A stretch of 64,000 bases of DNA from Helopsaltes ochotensis (taxonomy: Eukaryota > Chordata > Aves > Passeriformes > Locustellidae), in contig VXBM01000661.1 in NCBI GenBank assembly GCA_013400155.1, positions 166,734-230,733 of the forward strand. Direction: 5' to 3'. Both the position numbers and the translations under genes were made by a program. Shown piece by piece: positions 1-11,349 of the stretch (positions are counted from its first letter, which is position 1; the number at the start of each line of letters is the position of its first letter). The notes beneath the pieces were generated by a model. The model saw only the letters and a program-made list of their open reading frames with translations. It was not told where the DNA came from and did no database searches.

Positions 1-123
1 TTTAGTGTGTGACAATAAACTATGTAAGTAACTTCCAAGTTTTGGCCTGTTGTGCTTTTTGTTTTCTCCTAGTCAAATCCCATGAAATTGGTAAATAGAA
101 TTGGCGAATGTGAAACCACCACA
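1..123 (+). mobile_element. 3' end of a family A LTR (cut by window edge)
   Basis: The first 123 bases match the last part of the complete LTR at 19577-21176 and, inverted, the LTR ending at 12875. All three share an AATAAA signal (here 14-19), a TTGTGCTTTTTGTTTTCTCC-like stretch and the terminus ACCACCACA. The AATAAA is the likely polyadenylation signal of the retroviral transcript, so this is the R/U5 end. The rest of the element lies outside the window, so a solo LTR cannot be told from a provirus. Confidence 0.85.
14..19 (+). promoter_or_regulatory. LTR polyadenylation signal AATAAA
   Basis: AATAAA lies about 105 bases before the LTR end and at the same relative place in the other two family A copies (21066-21071 plus; 12979-12984 minus). 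Confidence 0.6.
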
Positions 124-2677
124 CATACCTATTTATCGCTTGGGTTTATTACTGGATTTTTTACTTTCTTTTGTCACAAGCTATTGATTTGACCAAATCT
201 TTTGGCAAGTAGCAAAATGTAAACTTTGTAGCAGTCTTGTTACTCTGAATTAAAAAACCCAACCACAGGCATGGAGTAGGGGCCAAAGATTTGCTGTATT
301 CACCTCAGTTTGCTGGGGAGTGAGCTGGAATTCCACATGGTGTGTTCAGCAGCAGATACTCAGCATCACCTGAGATTGCAATTAGGGACATTGCAATTAG
401 GGACATTCCTCTTGCAAGATGTACAGCCTGCTCTCACAGTAGTGATTCTCTTTCAAAATCCTCACATTTGTGGGTGTAAAACTTTGCATTCTTAATTCCT
501 GTATGGCTGTTTTGGAACAGGTTTGGTTTTGGGGGTGTCCCCAAGAGCTGTGAGAGAACAAGTGACTCCAGAGGAAGTGGCAGCCCAGTGTGGCCTTGGG
601 GACATGGGGTAAATTCACTGCGAGATGTTGAGGAGGTTGATTTCGACTCCAGCACCTCCAGGCCTGCTGCTTGCAAAGTAACTATGCGTGGGTACTGTCC
701 CCTCTCACCCAGCTCCCGTGGGCTTGCAGAGCTCCTGAGGGTATTGGGGCACTGAATGTCCCCCGCTGCGGGAGCAGGAACTGTGGGGGAAGCAGCTCAG
801 CTCAGGTTGCCTTCCTCCAGGGTCTTGGATATTTCTGTGCAGGAGAAGGTGGCCTGGGTGCAGCTGATGTCCTTCTTTCCCACAGTCCTCGAGCCTTCAG
901 CAGAGCCACAGAGGAGGGGGGAGGGTCTGGGGGCTGTGCAGAGCTCAGGGCTGGAGCAGGGTTGGGAGGGGGCTGGCACAGGCTTCAGGGCAGGGGAGAA
1001 GGGCACAGCAGGCTGAAGTCTGACTCAGAAAAAGTATCCCATGATGTGAATCACTGATGGCTTATGTTTACTGATGAGAGAGCCAGAGGTGGTCTCTCTG
1101 AGCTTGGTGGACAGTTCTGGAATTGTCCAGTGCCTGAGCTGGTCAAGCTATTCCTTGCCATGGGCTTTTCTCATGAGTAATCACCCACAAAGGAAAAAGC
1201 CTTGAGTTCAGATGAGGTGATTGGGGTGTTACTAGCATCTAGCAATGCTCTGCTTTCTATTTGAGACCCCTGCTCTCACAGGGGATCCATGGCCTGACCT
1301 CTGCTGCTTACAGGTTAATCTTCCAGCCTTAAAAACTTGGCCTTGCCACTTCTCGCATGAGCAGGGACTCTGACAAAAACAATGTGCTGATTGCAGATAA
1401 AAGCCTGATAAATTATAGCTCCTCAAGTCTTGAGTACAGTGAAATGTTATGCTAGGAAAAAGAGTGAGAGACCATTTCAGAGCCTTTTATGGTAATTCAT
1501 CTAGGAGATTATCTGGTAGCAGATAATTTAATGCTAATGGCTTTTTTTTTTCCCCTGGTGTCATTGTCAGACGATATTCCAGGATCCTCTCTCCATGCAA
1601 AATGTGGTGGGATTTGCTTTGAAATTCATCAGCTACACAGTCAGTGAGATGAGTAATGAGCAATAAAGATCAGGAAATATTTTGAGGAGGATTATGGGGC
1701 CTCCCAGAAACTGAATTTTTTCCTGACTGGAAAAAAATACATATTTGTTATAGAGCAAAATCATAGTCTAGGGGCTAAATATTTGGTTGGTGTTAGGTGT
1801 TCTAACTACAGTGAGCTTAAGGAATTTTACTTTATGGGAGTTCTAGATGCAGCAAAGGCCATGTGTGCAGAGAACAAGCAGGAAAAGTATTTGAAAGATG
1901 GGAGGCAGAGCATGGGCAGAGGAGGGGGAATGGTTTATGTCAATTAGTTTACTGGAAATGCTAAGATTATTAATTTGCCATGTGAAAAACGTTTAATTTT
2001 TAAGCCCTTATAAGTGTGGTGTAATAGAGGGGAAGGTGCTTTATTAGCATGTGGTGGCAGAAGCCCATTAGGCAAGTGATTAGAACACTTGACAGAGTGG
2101 GGGAGTCTGATTCTACCCCATCTCTGCAACACCAGCATGCCCTCACTGCTGGCTCTTGGATTTTTATTTCCTTCTCTTAACACACCCAACTTGCATGACC
2201 AGACATCCAACTGGCCTAGACTCCTTTTGGAGATATGGGAGAGCTTCATCCAATTCCTCACTCCAAACTGGGCTGGCAGTTAGCAACTTTTCCTCCAGAT
2301 GGGGAATGTACTTACTTTTCTCCTAAAAGTTTCTAAAATGTTCCTAGACTATGTACCACAACCTGAAACTGTTCTTCATGTTACCATTCCCTGACACTGC
2401 TGAAAAGCCCACAATTTCTGACATTCATACTTAGAAAAAAATGCCCTTTTAGAGTTCAAACAAAGCATTTTCATGTTATTGCACGACTGCAACACATGCT
2501 TCTGCCACCTCCAGCTCCAGTTCTTTTTTGAGCAATAATTGAAACCAATTGTATTCCAAGACTTGGCATACAATAGGAAATAGCCTGAAACAAAGTGAAG
2601 GAAAATGTGTTTGAGATCAAAATGACTCTCAGATCTGTCTGTTATTGCCATATCTTACAATGAGTGGCCACATAGGC
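124..2677. other. Intronic or intergenic DNA without recognisable genes
   Basis: I see no gene here. A 15-bp unit beginning attgcaatta is duplicated in tandem at 375-404. A more GC-rich block at about 660-1020 carries overlapping open frames on both strands (671-1057 plus, 797-1006 minus). These have low-complexity G/A/S-rich translations and no recognisable domain, so I treat them as chance. The rest is AT-rich unique sequence. Confidence 0.6.
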
Positions 2678-3070
2678 TGTCTTGGTTTGGAAGGACAGGT
2701 GTCTACTAAGAAAGGCAGGGCCTCCCTTGGAATGGAGAAGGCAAACCCTCTCCCTCCGAGTTCTTATAATTTTTAAAATCAAGAGGTTTTCAGGTAAATA
2801 TATGGGGATAGGAATAACAGTTCTTTACTAGCATGTATAGCAAGGCAAACAAACAACAACAACCACAGCATTAATAACAAACAGAATCAGGGACCCAGAA
2901 TAGCCTTCCTGAGCACGGCACTTTCCCCTTTGGTGCAGTTCCAGGCACAGCCGGCAGGGGCGCTGGTGGCTCCCGGTGGGCGGGGCAGGTGCGATGATCC
3001 CCCCGCGGCTGCAGGGGGCGCTGCAGGGCGGGCTCGGACAGCACGCGGTGATGGTGGCTTTGTCCAGGAT
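2678..3070 (-). mobile_element. Family B LTR, left part (U5/R side), leading into a minisatellite
   Basis: The sequence opens with TGTCTTGGTTTGGAAGGACA and continues with blocks (tctccctcc, ggaataacagttctttac, CAAACAAACAACAA) shared with the LTRs starting at 17362 and 35461. By comparison with those copies, transcription runs on the minus strand, so this is the 3' end. From 2935 it departs from them into a GC-rich block and the minisatellite. The far end is not certain; no matching target duplication for ataggc (2672-2677) was found. Confidence 0.7.
2935..3060. promoter_or_regulatory. GC-rich block with a CTCF-like motif inside the LTR
   Basis: This block is rich in CpG and GGGCG runs against an AT-rich background. 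The 14-mer GCTGCAGGGGGCGC at 3008-3021 fits 12 of 14 positions of the CTCF core consensus as I know it. Binding is inference only. Mobile elements are known carriers of CTCF sites in vertebrates. Confidence 0.3.
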
Positions 3071-3373
3071 GGGAAAGGATGGAAGGGATGGATCAGGAAC
3101 TCCGGAGCTGTGGCTGAAGGAATGGAAGGGATGGATCAGAAACTCCAGAGCTGTGGCTGAAGGAATGGAAGGGATGGATGAGAAACTCCAGAGCTGTGGC
3201 TGAAGGAATGGAAGGGATGGATGAGAAACTTTGGAGCTGTGGCTGAAGGGATGGAAGGGATGGATCAGAAACTTTGGAGCTGTGGCTGAAGGGATGGATC
3301 AGAAACTCTGGAGCTGTGGCTGAAGGGATTGAAAGCATGGATCAGGAACTCCAGAGCTGTGGCTGAAGGGATG
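3071..3373 (+). repeat. 43-bp minisatellite, left half
   Basis: About seven imperfect copies of a unit of roughly 43 bp, with core segments GGAATGGAAGGGATGG, ATCAGAAACTCC and GAGCTGTGGCTGAAGG. Some units lack the GGATGGAAG part. The array stops at 3373, where an LTR begins, and resumes at 4473. Overlapping open frames here are by-products of the repeat. Confidence 0.9.
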
Positions 3374-4472
3374 TGCTATAAATGAAATTGCCAATAACAG
3401 GATTAATGAAAACAAGTAAATTTGTTGGAATTTCGAGAATCTGAATTTCAGGTTATGAGAAACAGCCACAATAAGGTACAGCTCCGAGCCCGGGGTCAGA
3501 AGCCAGGTGATATCTCAAGCGCTGCCTCACACAGAGCTTCCCTTGGTCTCTCACAGCGAACCCTCATTTTGGCAGGCTTATATACAGTAAAATTTGCTTC
3601 AGGCCATAAGTCACCCAACATTTCTTTTATTCCTCATTTCCCTCCCCTTTAGTTCATGTGGACGGTTCAGCACAGCAAGAACTACACAGGACACTTGATG
3701 AGGAGAAGGATCCAAAAGAGGGCCTTTGTTTATTCTTTCTTTCTTAAGTAGACCGTAGGTCCATGCCAGGGATTGGATGAGAAGGTGAACACCTCTCATC
3801 TCCACTGGTCTAGCTGACGGTCAGTCAGTACAATTTGCATCCAAAGGTATGTGATGTTTACCAATCCATTTCTTAAAACAAACCTTATCTTACAGATACA
3901 CCAGCGTGGGAATAGCAAAGCACTACCTAAACATTGAGAATTCTGACTCCATTCTAAAAGCTAAGAAACACATCAGAAAGGCTGCAAAAATCAGGGCAAC
4001 AAGTTCATGTTGTCTCCTTCCCTCATGTTAACAGCGGTTTGAAACAAATAATATAGTTCAGTCTTTTAGATTTCAGATGAAAGTCACTATCTTTTGTTCC
4101 TCTGGGGAGGGTTTTTCTTTCCTGTTGGAATCTTGTTCCGTTCTTTTCCACCCTTTAGTTGACTGCTCTTATCTTCTTCGGTGATGGCTCTTATCTCTGC
4201 TGATATCCCTTAACTTCTGTTAATGGCTCCTTGGTCAGTTCCCAGCAAGACCATTGTTTTCCAAACACAATGGTTGTTCAAATGCAAATGACCCTCTGCT
4301 TCTGAAACGACCGGTATGTGGCTTTTGAGGCAGTTTTTTCTTTCAAAGGATTTCGCCATACTCCGTCTTTCTTTCAGCAAAAATATAGCTTGTTTTAAAA
4401 AACCTTATAACCCAGTCAACTAAAATACATGTATCTATTATAAAACACAAATTATTACACATATTTATAACA
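3374..4472 (-). mobile_element. Family C solo LTR (class I, ERV1-like) inserted in the minisatellite
   Basis: Read on the minus strand it starts TGTTATAAATATGTG (at 4472) and ends ATTTATAGCA (at 3374). Both ends align to the LTR at 32608-33310. The minisatellite is interrupted exactly at its edges, and GATG is present on both sides (3370-3373 and 4473-4476). This fits a 4-bp target duplication, the size typical of class I ERVs, although the host array itself contains repeated GATGG. A TATATAA box lies on the minus strand at about 3580-3587. It is about 400 bp longer than the 32.6-kb copy. No gag, pol or env reading frame is present, so this is a solo LTR. Confidence 0.85.
3578..3587 (-). promoter_or_regulatory. 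TATA box of the family C LTR
   Basis: The plus strand reads GGCTTATATACAG, so the minus strand has CTGTATATAAGCC. The matching site in the 32.6-kb copy is CTGTACATAAGC, a decayed TATA box. Confidence 0.5.
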
Positions 4473-4640
4473 GATGGAAGAGATGGGTCAGAACCTCTGG
4501 AGCTGTGGCTGAAGGGATGGAAAGGATGGATCATAAACTCCGGAGCTGTGGCTGAAGGGATGGAAGGGATGGATCAGGAACTCTGGAGATGAGGCTGAAG
4601 GGATGGAAAGCATGGATCAGAAACTCCGGAGATGAGGCTG
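4473..4640 (+). repeat. 43-bp minisatellite, right half
   Basis: About four further units of the array seen at 3071-3373 (AGCTGTGGCTGAAGGGATGG, GGATGGATCAGAAACTCC). The last two units carry GAGATGAGGCTGAAG instead of GAGCTGTGGCTGAAG. It is the same array, split by the LTR at 3374-4472. Confidence 0.9.
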
Positions 4641-4965
4641 AAGACTCAGGAAGTCTCGGCAGGTGGGGGCTGTGGGCTCACACCAGAAGAAACAGGACCG
4701 AGCTGGACTTGTGCAGCAGTAGTTAGTTCCTTTCCCCAAGCAGCAGCTCCAACATCCTCCTCCAAAGGCTCAGTTTGAGTGAGCGAGAGTTTCCCCTCCT
4801 GGACACCTCAAGCACCCGGCCATCAGTGCTGTTTAGCAATTCATTGGGAAAAAATTCCACAGGTAATTTCCAAGGAAAGAAAAGGAAAGAAAAACCCAAC
4901 GTCAACACAAGCACACAGCTGAGATGTTGAGACACGCTGACAAGCAGTTTCCTTCATGTCAAAGA
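4641..4965 (-). mobile_element. Probable remainder of the family B element
   Basis: Moderately GC-rich sequence follows the minisatellite (CGGCAGGTGGGGGCTGTGGG, then a pyrimidine-rich stretch). It is likely the other part of the element that starts at 2678, but no clean LTR terminus or target duplication was found. The right boundary is a guess. Confidence 0.3.
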
Positions 4966-7900
4966 ATGATGTTAAATCACAGCTGTTACTTTCATGCCAG
5001 ACGGATCAAAAAGCACCAAGTGTGAAACCTCTATCTGCAGAACAGAGGAAACATTACATATGGCTAAACAAAGATGTTGCAAGGTCATGATTTTTTTTCT
5101 GCACTTTTCACTAATTTCTTTCAATTCTTTCGTACCTCTTAGACAATTTTGCCTCTTAATCTTTTCTTAGGTGTGCAAACCTCCTGATGGAGAGCATTGC
5201 AATTTTGTATCTCCATACATAGTTTTGTGGCATTATTTTGTGTTCTTAAATCCTTTGAAACTTTATTTTTATGTTCTTATTCCCTTGTGGTACAAAGCAA
5301 AAGTCAACATTACCATTTCATTGCAAAAAAGTAAATTTATAAATTCTTTGATAATGAAATTCAGGGAAATATCTTTTCCCCTTTTTACTTCTTTTTTTTA
5401 AAAAAAAACAATGTTTAAAAGTGTTTAAACAGGATAATAAGAGAGAAATGGGAAAATGCATAAGAGCTGTTTTTGAATCAATTCTCTGATACCTGTCTTC
5501 AAAACAGGAATCAGTGTGATGCTAGGACCTTCCTGTTTCTTTTATGGCTCTGGCAATCTAAACTGTAAATAAAATTTAAAATGACATATATGAAAGCCTG
5601 AAGAATAATTGCTGTGAGGGTAAAAACCTGGTAATGGATTTGATGCTGATCCTGTGATTCTTCTGCGGACAGTCTTGCAAGCCTGACTGATTTCCTGTAT
5701 CTATGTTTTCTGATATTTTAGATGTACCCATAGACATTGAAACGTGCTTTGAAAAGAATAGTATCCTGTGAATATTTAACAAGAAGGAAGAATTTCGCTG
5801 CTACTAAGGAAGAGCCTTGGGCCTCGTGCAGAGCTGTGGTGCAGCAGTGGATGCAGGTTGTGGCCCTGCACGCTGGGAATGCTGTGGGCTCCTGGGAGGG
5901 CCAGAAGTCATGAGGAGTGGATGTGGCAGAGCTTCAGACTTTCTGTCCTCAGTTTTTCTGCAAACACCCTCAGTGCACCAGCTGATGGACTTTTTGTTGA
6001 TTTCAGGCTCCAGTGGCAGATTTCCATCTTTCCCCCAGAGTGAATGCTGTGGGAAGAGTTGCAACCATCTCTCCCACTCATGGGCAGATGCTCTGCCAGG
6101 AGATCTTGTCCATTCTTTCAAATCTTTAAAACCTCAGCATTCAGAGACCTAATGTATGGGGATAATATAGCACAAATACTACAGATATGAGCATTAAGCA
6201 GAGTGGTACTTCAAGGTAACATACAACAGCTGAACAGTTCCAAACAAGTAGAAAAAAAGATGGGCCCAGTGGCTGAGACAGGTTGCTGTCAGGTATTCCC
6301 AATGGAGTTGCTGTGTTCCTCATCTTGGTGTGATGTTGCTGGGGTCAGTCACTCAGGTCTCAATCCTGAGTGACTTGTGACACTCGGAGGTTGTCTAAAG
6401 CACTGGGTGTGACCAACATTTCTGCTCTGTATTTCCTCAGAGTAGGAACCAGAGAAACACCTGCTGTTTGCCTGAACCTGTTGGTCCTTTGAGTTGCACA
6501 CAAGTAACCCCTGCATATTACTGAATGTGGTAAAATTGAGAAGTTTGGCAGAATGTTCTGGTGTGGTTTAAACAAAAATCCATGATAGTTCTCCTTAAGT
6601 TTTTTGGTTTCATCTTACACTATCCTTTGTTACAGTCCTTTGGTGGAAGGCCACAGTGAGAAATAAGAATTAGCTGTGGTTTACATTAGCATCTGTAACA
6701 AGATTGGAGATGACTAAAGCAATTTTCAGTGAGTCACTGGCATACCAGTGCTGTTGTGCATGTGGATGAGGGCTTGACTGGGGTTGCAGTAGCACTGGAG
6801 CTCTCTGGAGACAGCTGCTGTCCACCACGTGCTGGGCTTCCCAGCCCAGCAAATTCATGTTTGAATCTAACACACTGAAAAAGACTCAGGCTGCTCTTCT
6901 GCAAGCCAGAGCCAATCAATCAGTATTTAAGATACCCCATTGCTTTTGCAAAGTCAGGGACTGTGGACAGGTCAAGCAGTAAAACTTGCCCCTGGTTTCA
7001 GCACAGGCTTCACACGTGCCTTGGGGAGGGCATTGGGAATGCTGGAGAGCCTTCACTGCTTGGGATGGGATGGAAACAGTTGGGAGCACTACAGTGTGCA
7101 CGCATATGGTTGGTCTGAGAAAAAAAAAGCACCTGTGATTTAAATATTCAAAGCCAGCTCCTTTGTCCAGTTTTTTTGAAAAGGAGTTCAAGCTGTAAAA
7201 GATACACCTTGCACCTTCTAAACCGCACTTCATTACATGGGACTGTGTTAAGTTTTAAAATCTGTTTTAACAACCAGTTTGTTTGGCTGCTTCAAACAGT
7301 AAGTAATTCATCATTCCCCCCAAATGTTTGTTGCAATGAATAAAATTGTGTTTATGACATTGAAATAAAATATTGAAGACAGAGTAAGATGACTGTAAGA
7401 CAGCTGTGAATCTCATCCACAGCTCTGCAATCTGCAGTTCAGCAATCCTTCTTTCACTGCCTCTTGTTTGTTGTGTGCTTGTAAACTGCTTTGACAATAT
7501 TGGGGAAACACGGAGCCTTTCTCTGGGCCAGGACAGAGTGAGAGCCCTGGTACAGCCCTTGACCAGTGCCAAGCTGTTACTGGCCTTAGCAGGGCCACAG
7601 GACAAACTCTGTTTCCTGGATGTGAAGTGCTACTTCACTGGGCTGAAGGAGATACTCACCCGCAGCAGACTCTTTTTTCCCTCAGGCATGACTTCTGTTT
7701 GTCAGGAACTTGTGTGCTGCTAGATGGATTGTGTTTAGGTGGTGTTGTAGAAAAGAAAAATATTTTGAAAATACTTTTTAATTATTTTTTTTACTGTGGT
7801 TTGTTTTTCCAAATATAAGGAGTAACTAGGTTGTGGCTGTTGGTGAACACGTACCTTTAGAAAAGTTATTTATGTCGTTCACCTAGTAGCTTGGTTTATG

Positions 7901-10194
7901 TACATTTTGCTTTACCCTGATTCCCAGTGTGTGCTCTAAAGGCCTAAATCAGCAATCTTTCAGCCTTCCTTTATCCTTGGTTTTATAGGGAAAGTGCTCT
8001 TCTGTTATCATTGTGAACTGCACTACAGCTGTGTTACCTAAATAAGGAGTGTGGTTTACACTTCTCCTTACCTGTCACTGATTCTAGCAGAGACAGTGGC
8101 TCTCTTGATCTTCCATCCTATGCAGGCAGGTCCTTCCCATCAGCAGAGTACAAATGTGGCCAAGTTAAGTACTCAAAACACAGTGATGTTAGGGCGGAAG
8201 GTAGAATATGAACCTGCATCCTGGCTATAAATCCTGAAAATGTAGGTCTAGCAGGGAGAAACACATCAGTAGCCAAGGGAAAGCCCAGGTTCAGCAACGA
8301 AAGAGATTGTCCAGTGGTTGTAATAAAACAAAAAAATCAGGTGATTTTCTGTCATTTCACCTACTAAATCAACTGAGTTGCTAAGGCCAAATTTCCAAAA
8401 AAAAAAAAAAATCCCACTTAATAAAGTTTTGGCTTAGAATAGTGAGGAGAGGATTTTTGCAGTGGGCAGTGTCAGCCAGCAGTGCTAACAGACTGCTCCT
8501 GCCCTCACATATGCTTCCTAATTAAGTTCATTTCAAAGATTTAATCCATGATGTAGTTGAGTGTCTGTGTGATTTATATTTTCATGACATATGTCATCTT
8601 GTGTCTGCTGGGTTTGTCCTTAGTGCTCCATTGTTAATTCTCTGAGCATGGCTCTGAAGTTACCTTGGCAGATGGATGAGCTATCACAGCCGCCCTGCTC
8701 CACCAGCAGTAAAACATTCCAGACTGAAGTGGCAGTACACAACTCACTTTAAGAAAAGCCTCTCTTGTTTTCTCTGCCACAGTAGCTTTCATTGATTGAT
8801 TTCACAAAGTTGATCAGTTTTTAAAGAACAAGGTCATCAGTCATGTACTTCAGGCTGTCCCAGGCACAGGGTGTATTTGTGACAATCTGGACACAAATGT
8901 GTTGCCATAACATCCTTCCCCACATACACATGGTAGAGCAAGATAAGAGATGAAGAATATTATTTGCTCTAACTGGGAGGGGTTTCAGATATCTGGAGAC
9001 ATACTGTCGGGAGGAAGACAACAGAGAAATTAAGGCATTATCAATTAAATTTAATTTCAAAGTGTTAATTGATAGTTGTTAGATATCAGATAAATCTTAT
9101 AATTTATCAGTCAGCCATAAAAACGAAATATTGGCACCATAGTACTAGATGCCCATTGTAGTTCACTGGGGGATTAAACATGAGAGGAATGCAAGTATGG
9201 TGGGTCCTGTCTTCTTAATTTCTTTCTTTGCTTATGCTCTGTGTTTATTTGCCTGCACAGAATGAATGGCTGTTAACTGCTTTCTCTGCAGCACCTTAAC
9301 TTGTTACCTTCCATTCAAAAACATTCCCAACAAAAGAGAAAGCAAAAGGATCAACAGGAAAAATGTGAAGAAAGCCTTGTTTTCATTTCAGACAAGACAT
9401 ACAGAAAAGGTGGTAACTCGGGTATTTGCATATAGAAGAATATGAAAGGAAACTCAGAAATGAACAAATCTGATTTCTGCATGCTGTTGCTGTTTTCTGT
9501 ACATATGTTCAACAAAGAAATAGTGAAATAATATAAGATTCCTCTCCAACCTGTAAGCATGGCCAGCACAGGGAGTTCTACTCAATCCCACCTAACACTG
9601 GTATCCCTTTTGGCACAGTGATAGTAGTTTATTGCCTTGATTTCATTTTAGTTGCTGTTTGAGCTTAAAGTTTCACTAACAATGCAAAAACACTTCTGGA
9701 AATCAGTCACATACCTGGGTGTTGGCTCCATCCCTGCAGTGGCTGGGGCAGCATGTACCCCTGAGCCTGCCACCAAGCCAAGATGAAGAAAAAGAAAGAA
9801 ACAGATTGTTTTACTCTGTGTTATTTTTATTTCCCACTCTTAATGGTGAACAGATATTTTGTCCTGCTGTCCATCTCTCCTATAAGTCTTCCAGCTATTC
9901 TGAGTACAAGAAATTTTCCCCTTATTACAATAGAAGAGAAGGAAAAAAGGGAGGGGGAAAAAAACCTACTGCTGATTCTGGGTGGGGGTAGCCAAATCCC
10001 ATCCCCACAGTACTAAAAAATCCTACACATGGTCTTCCCTGTGCTTTGCTCCCTGAGAAGCTGTAGTGCTGATACTGGTGCAAGCCCTGGTGTTCCAGGT
10101 ACCGTTTGCCCGACTGGGGCTGTCAGGAGTTCTATGCTGTTGGGGCAGACACTGAACTCACTGGCTTGTTCTGTGCTGAGTTCACTGGTTAGAG

Positions 10195-10758
10195 GTGCTG
10201 AGCCCTCCAAACGAGTTTCTCCAATGGGAGTCTCAGCACTTTATATTGCCCTGTGTTACACAGGATGAGTTGAGCTCCTGGCTGGTACATTATGTATTAA
10301 TAGATCGCTCATCAGGGACTGGTTGGCAAATAAATTGCCATCAGTTACAGGAATTGGACTGCCTTTCTGTTCCCCAGAGCACAGCTTTCTTCTTTAAGAA
10401 ATTGAAGCTTCTAAGGGACACATACCCAGGCCTCACCATGGAGCCATGTCCTACAAGCATTGTAAAAGCCCCCGAGCAGCACCAAGGTACCAGAGGAGCT
10501 CAGGCGGTGGCTGCAGCCTGCTGCATCCTCACCACGGCCACCCCACAGGCTCTGCACACTCAGATACAGGTACGACAAATCAGAAAACGCTTCTCAAACA
10601 GTTGGGTGGGGATCTGCAGTAGGGCAGATTCTTCACCATCGGTTTCTCTGGATTTATTCATTTGTTCAGAAACTAATGCAATTGCAAAGTCTCTTGAGCT
10701 CAGGATTACACTTGCTGAAGGGAGGGACAGTACTGGGCAACACAGAATTATGGTATAG
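10195..10758 (+). other. Open frame of 187 codons, unrecognised
   Basis: This is the longest uninterrupted frame in the window that does not cross the gap. It starts MLSPPNEFLQW and has no transmembrane run, low-complexity run or motif that I can place. There is no start-codon context or splice pattern that favours a real gene. It may be a remnant or chance, and I assign no function. Confidence 0.15.
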
Positions 10759-10842
10759 TGTTATGGCTGTGTTTTTCTTGGGCAGAGACCAATTATTAAT
10801 GCTGTCCAATTTCTTTGAGAAAGGCACCTAGCAGATGTTGTA

Positions 10843-11349
10843 TCAGACTGTTTTCCCTAATCTGCTGTGTGTCAGGAGCCACTGCAGCAGAGTGGAGCCA
10901 TGCTGAGGAACTGGAGGGCGAGCAGGGCAACTCAGGCAGCACTGGCCCATGCAGAGGCACGTTACTGATGCACAAGACATTATCTGTCTCCCTGTTAGCA
11001 CAGAAGTTGTTTGTTTTTTCCAGTGACTGCCACAATTAATACACTGTGTGCAATATAATAAATTGCTGGCCAGGTAGGATGTTCTGGTACTCACACTGCT
11101 GAATAGCACAGATGCTCTCAATTCAGTACCCAGCAATGATGAAACTGGGCTACTCCTGATCCACTGGCACAGCCAGGACCTTCCCATACCTGTGGTGTTG
11201 TGTAGGATCTCTTTCAGGTGTTCACTGGCATTTGTTAAGATGGTTCGGTAGAGATAATTCCCATCTCCTTCATCGTGGGTTTTATGAGTAAGTGGGCACC
11301 AGGAGTAGTGTACACCTTCCATCATGGCAGGATGTATGCTTGCAAACAT
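10843..11349 (-). other. Open frame of 168 codons, unrecognised
   Basis: The first 50 residues (MFASIHPAMMEGVHYSW and onward) look protein-like in composition, while the C-terminal half is cysteine- and serine-rich and does not. It lies about 85 bases from the 187-codon frame on the other strand (10195-10758), in convergent orientation. No function can be given. Confidence 0.15.
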
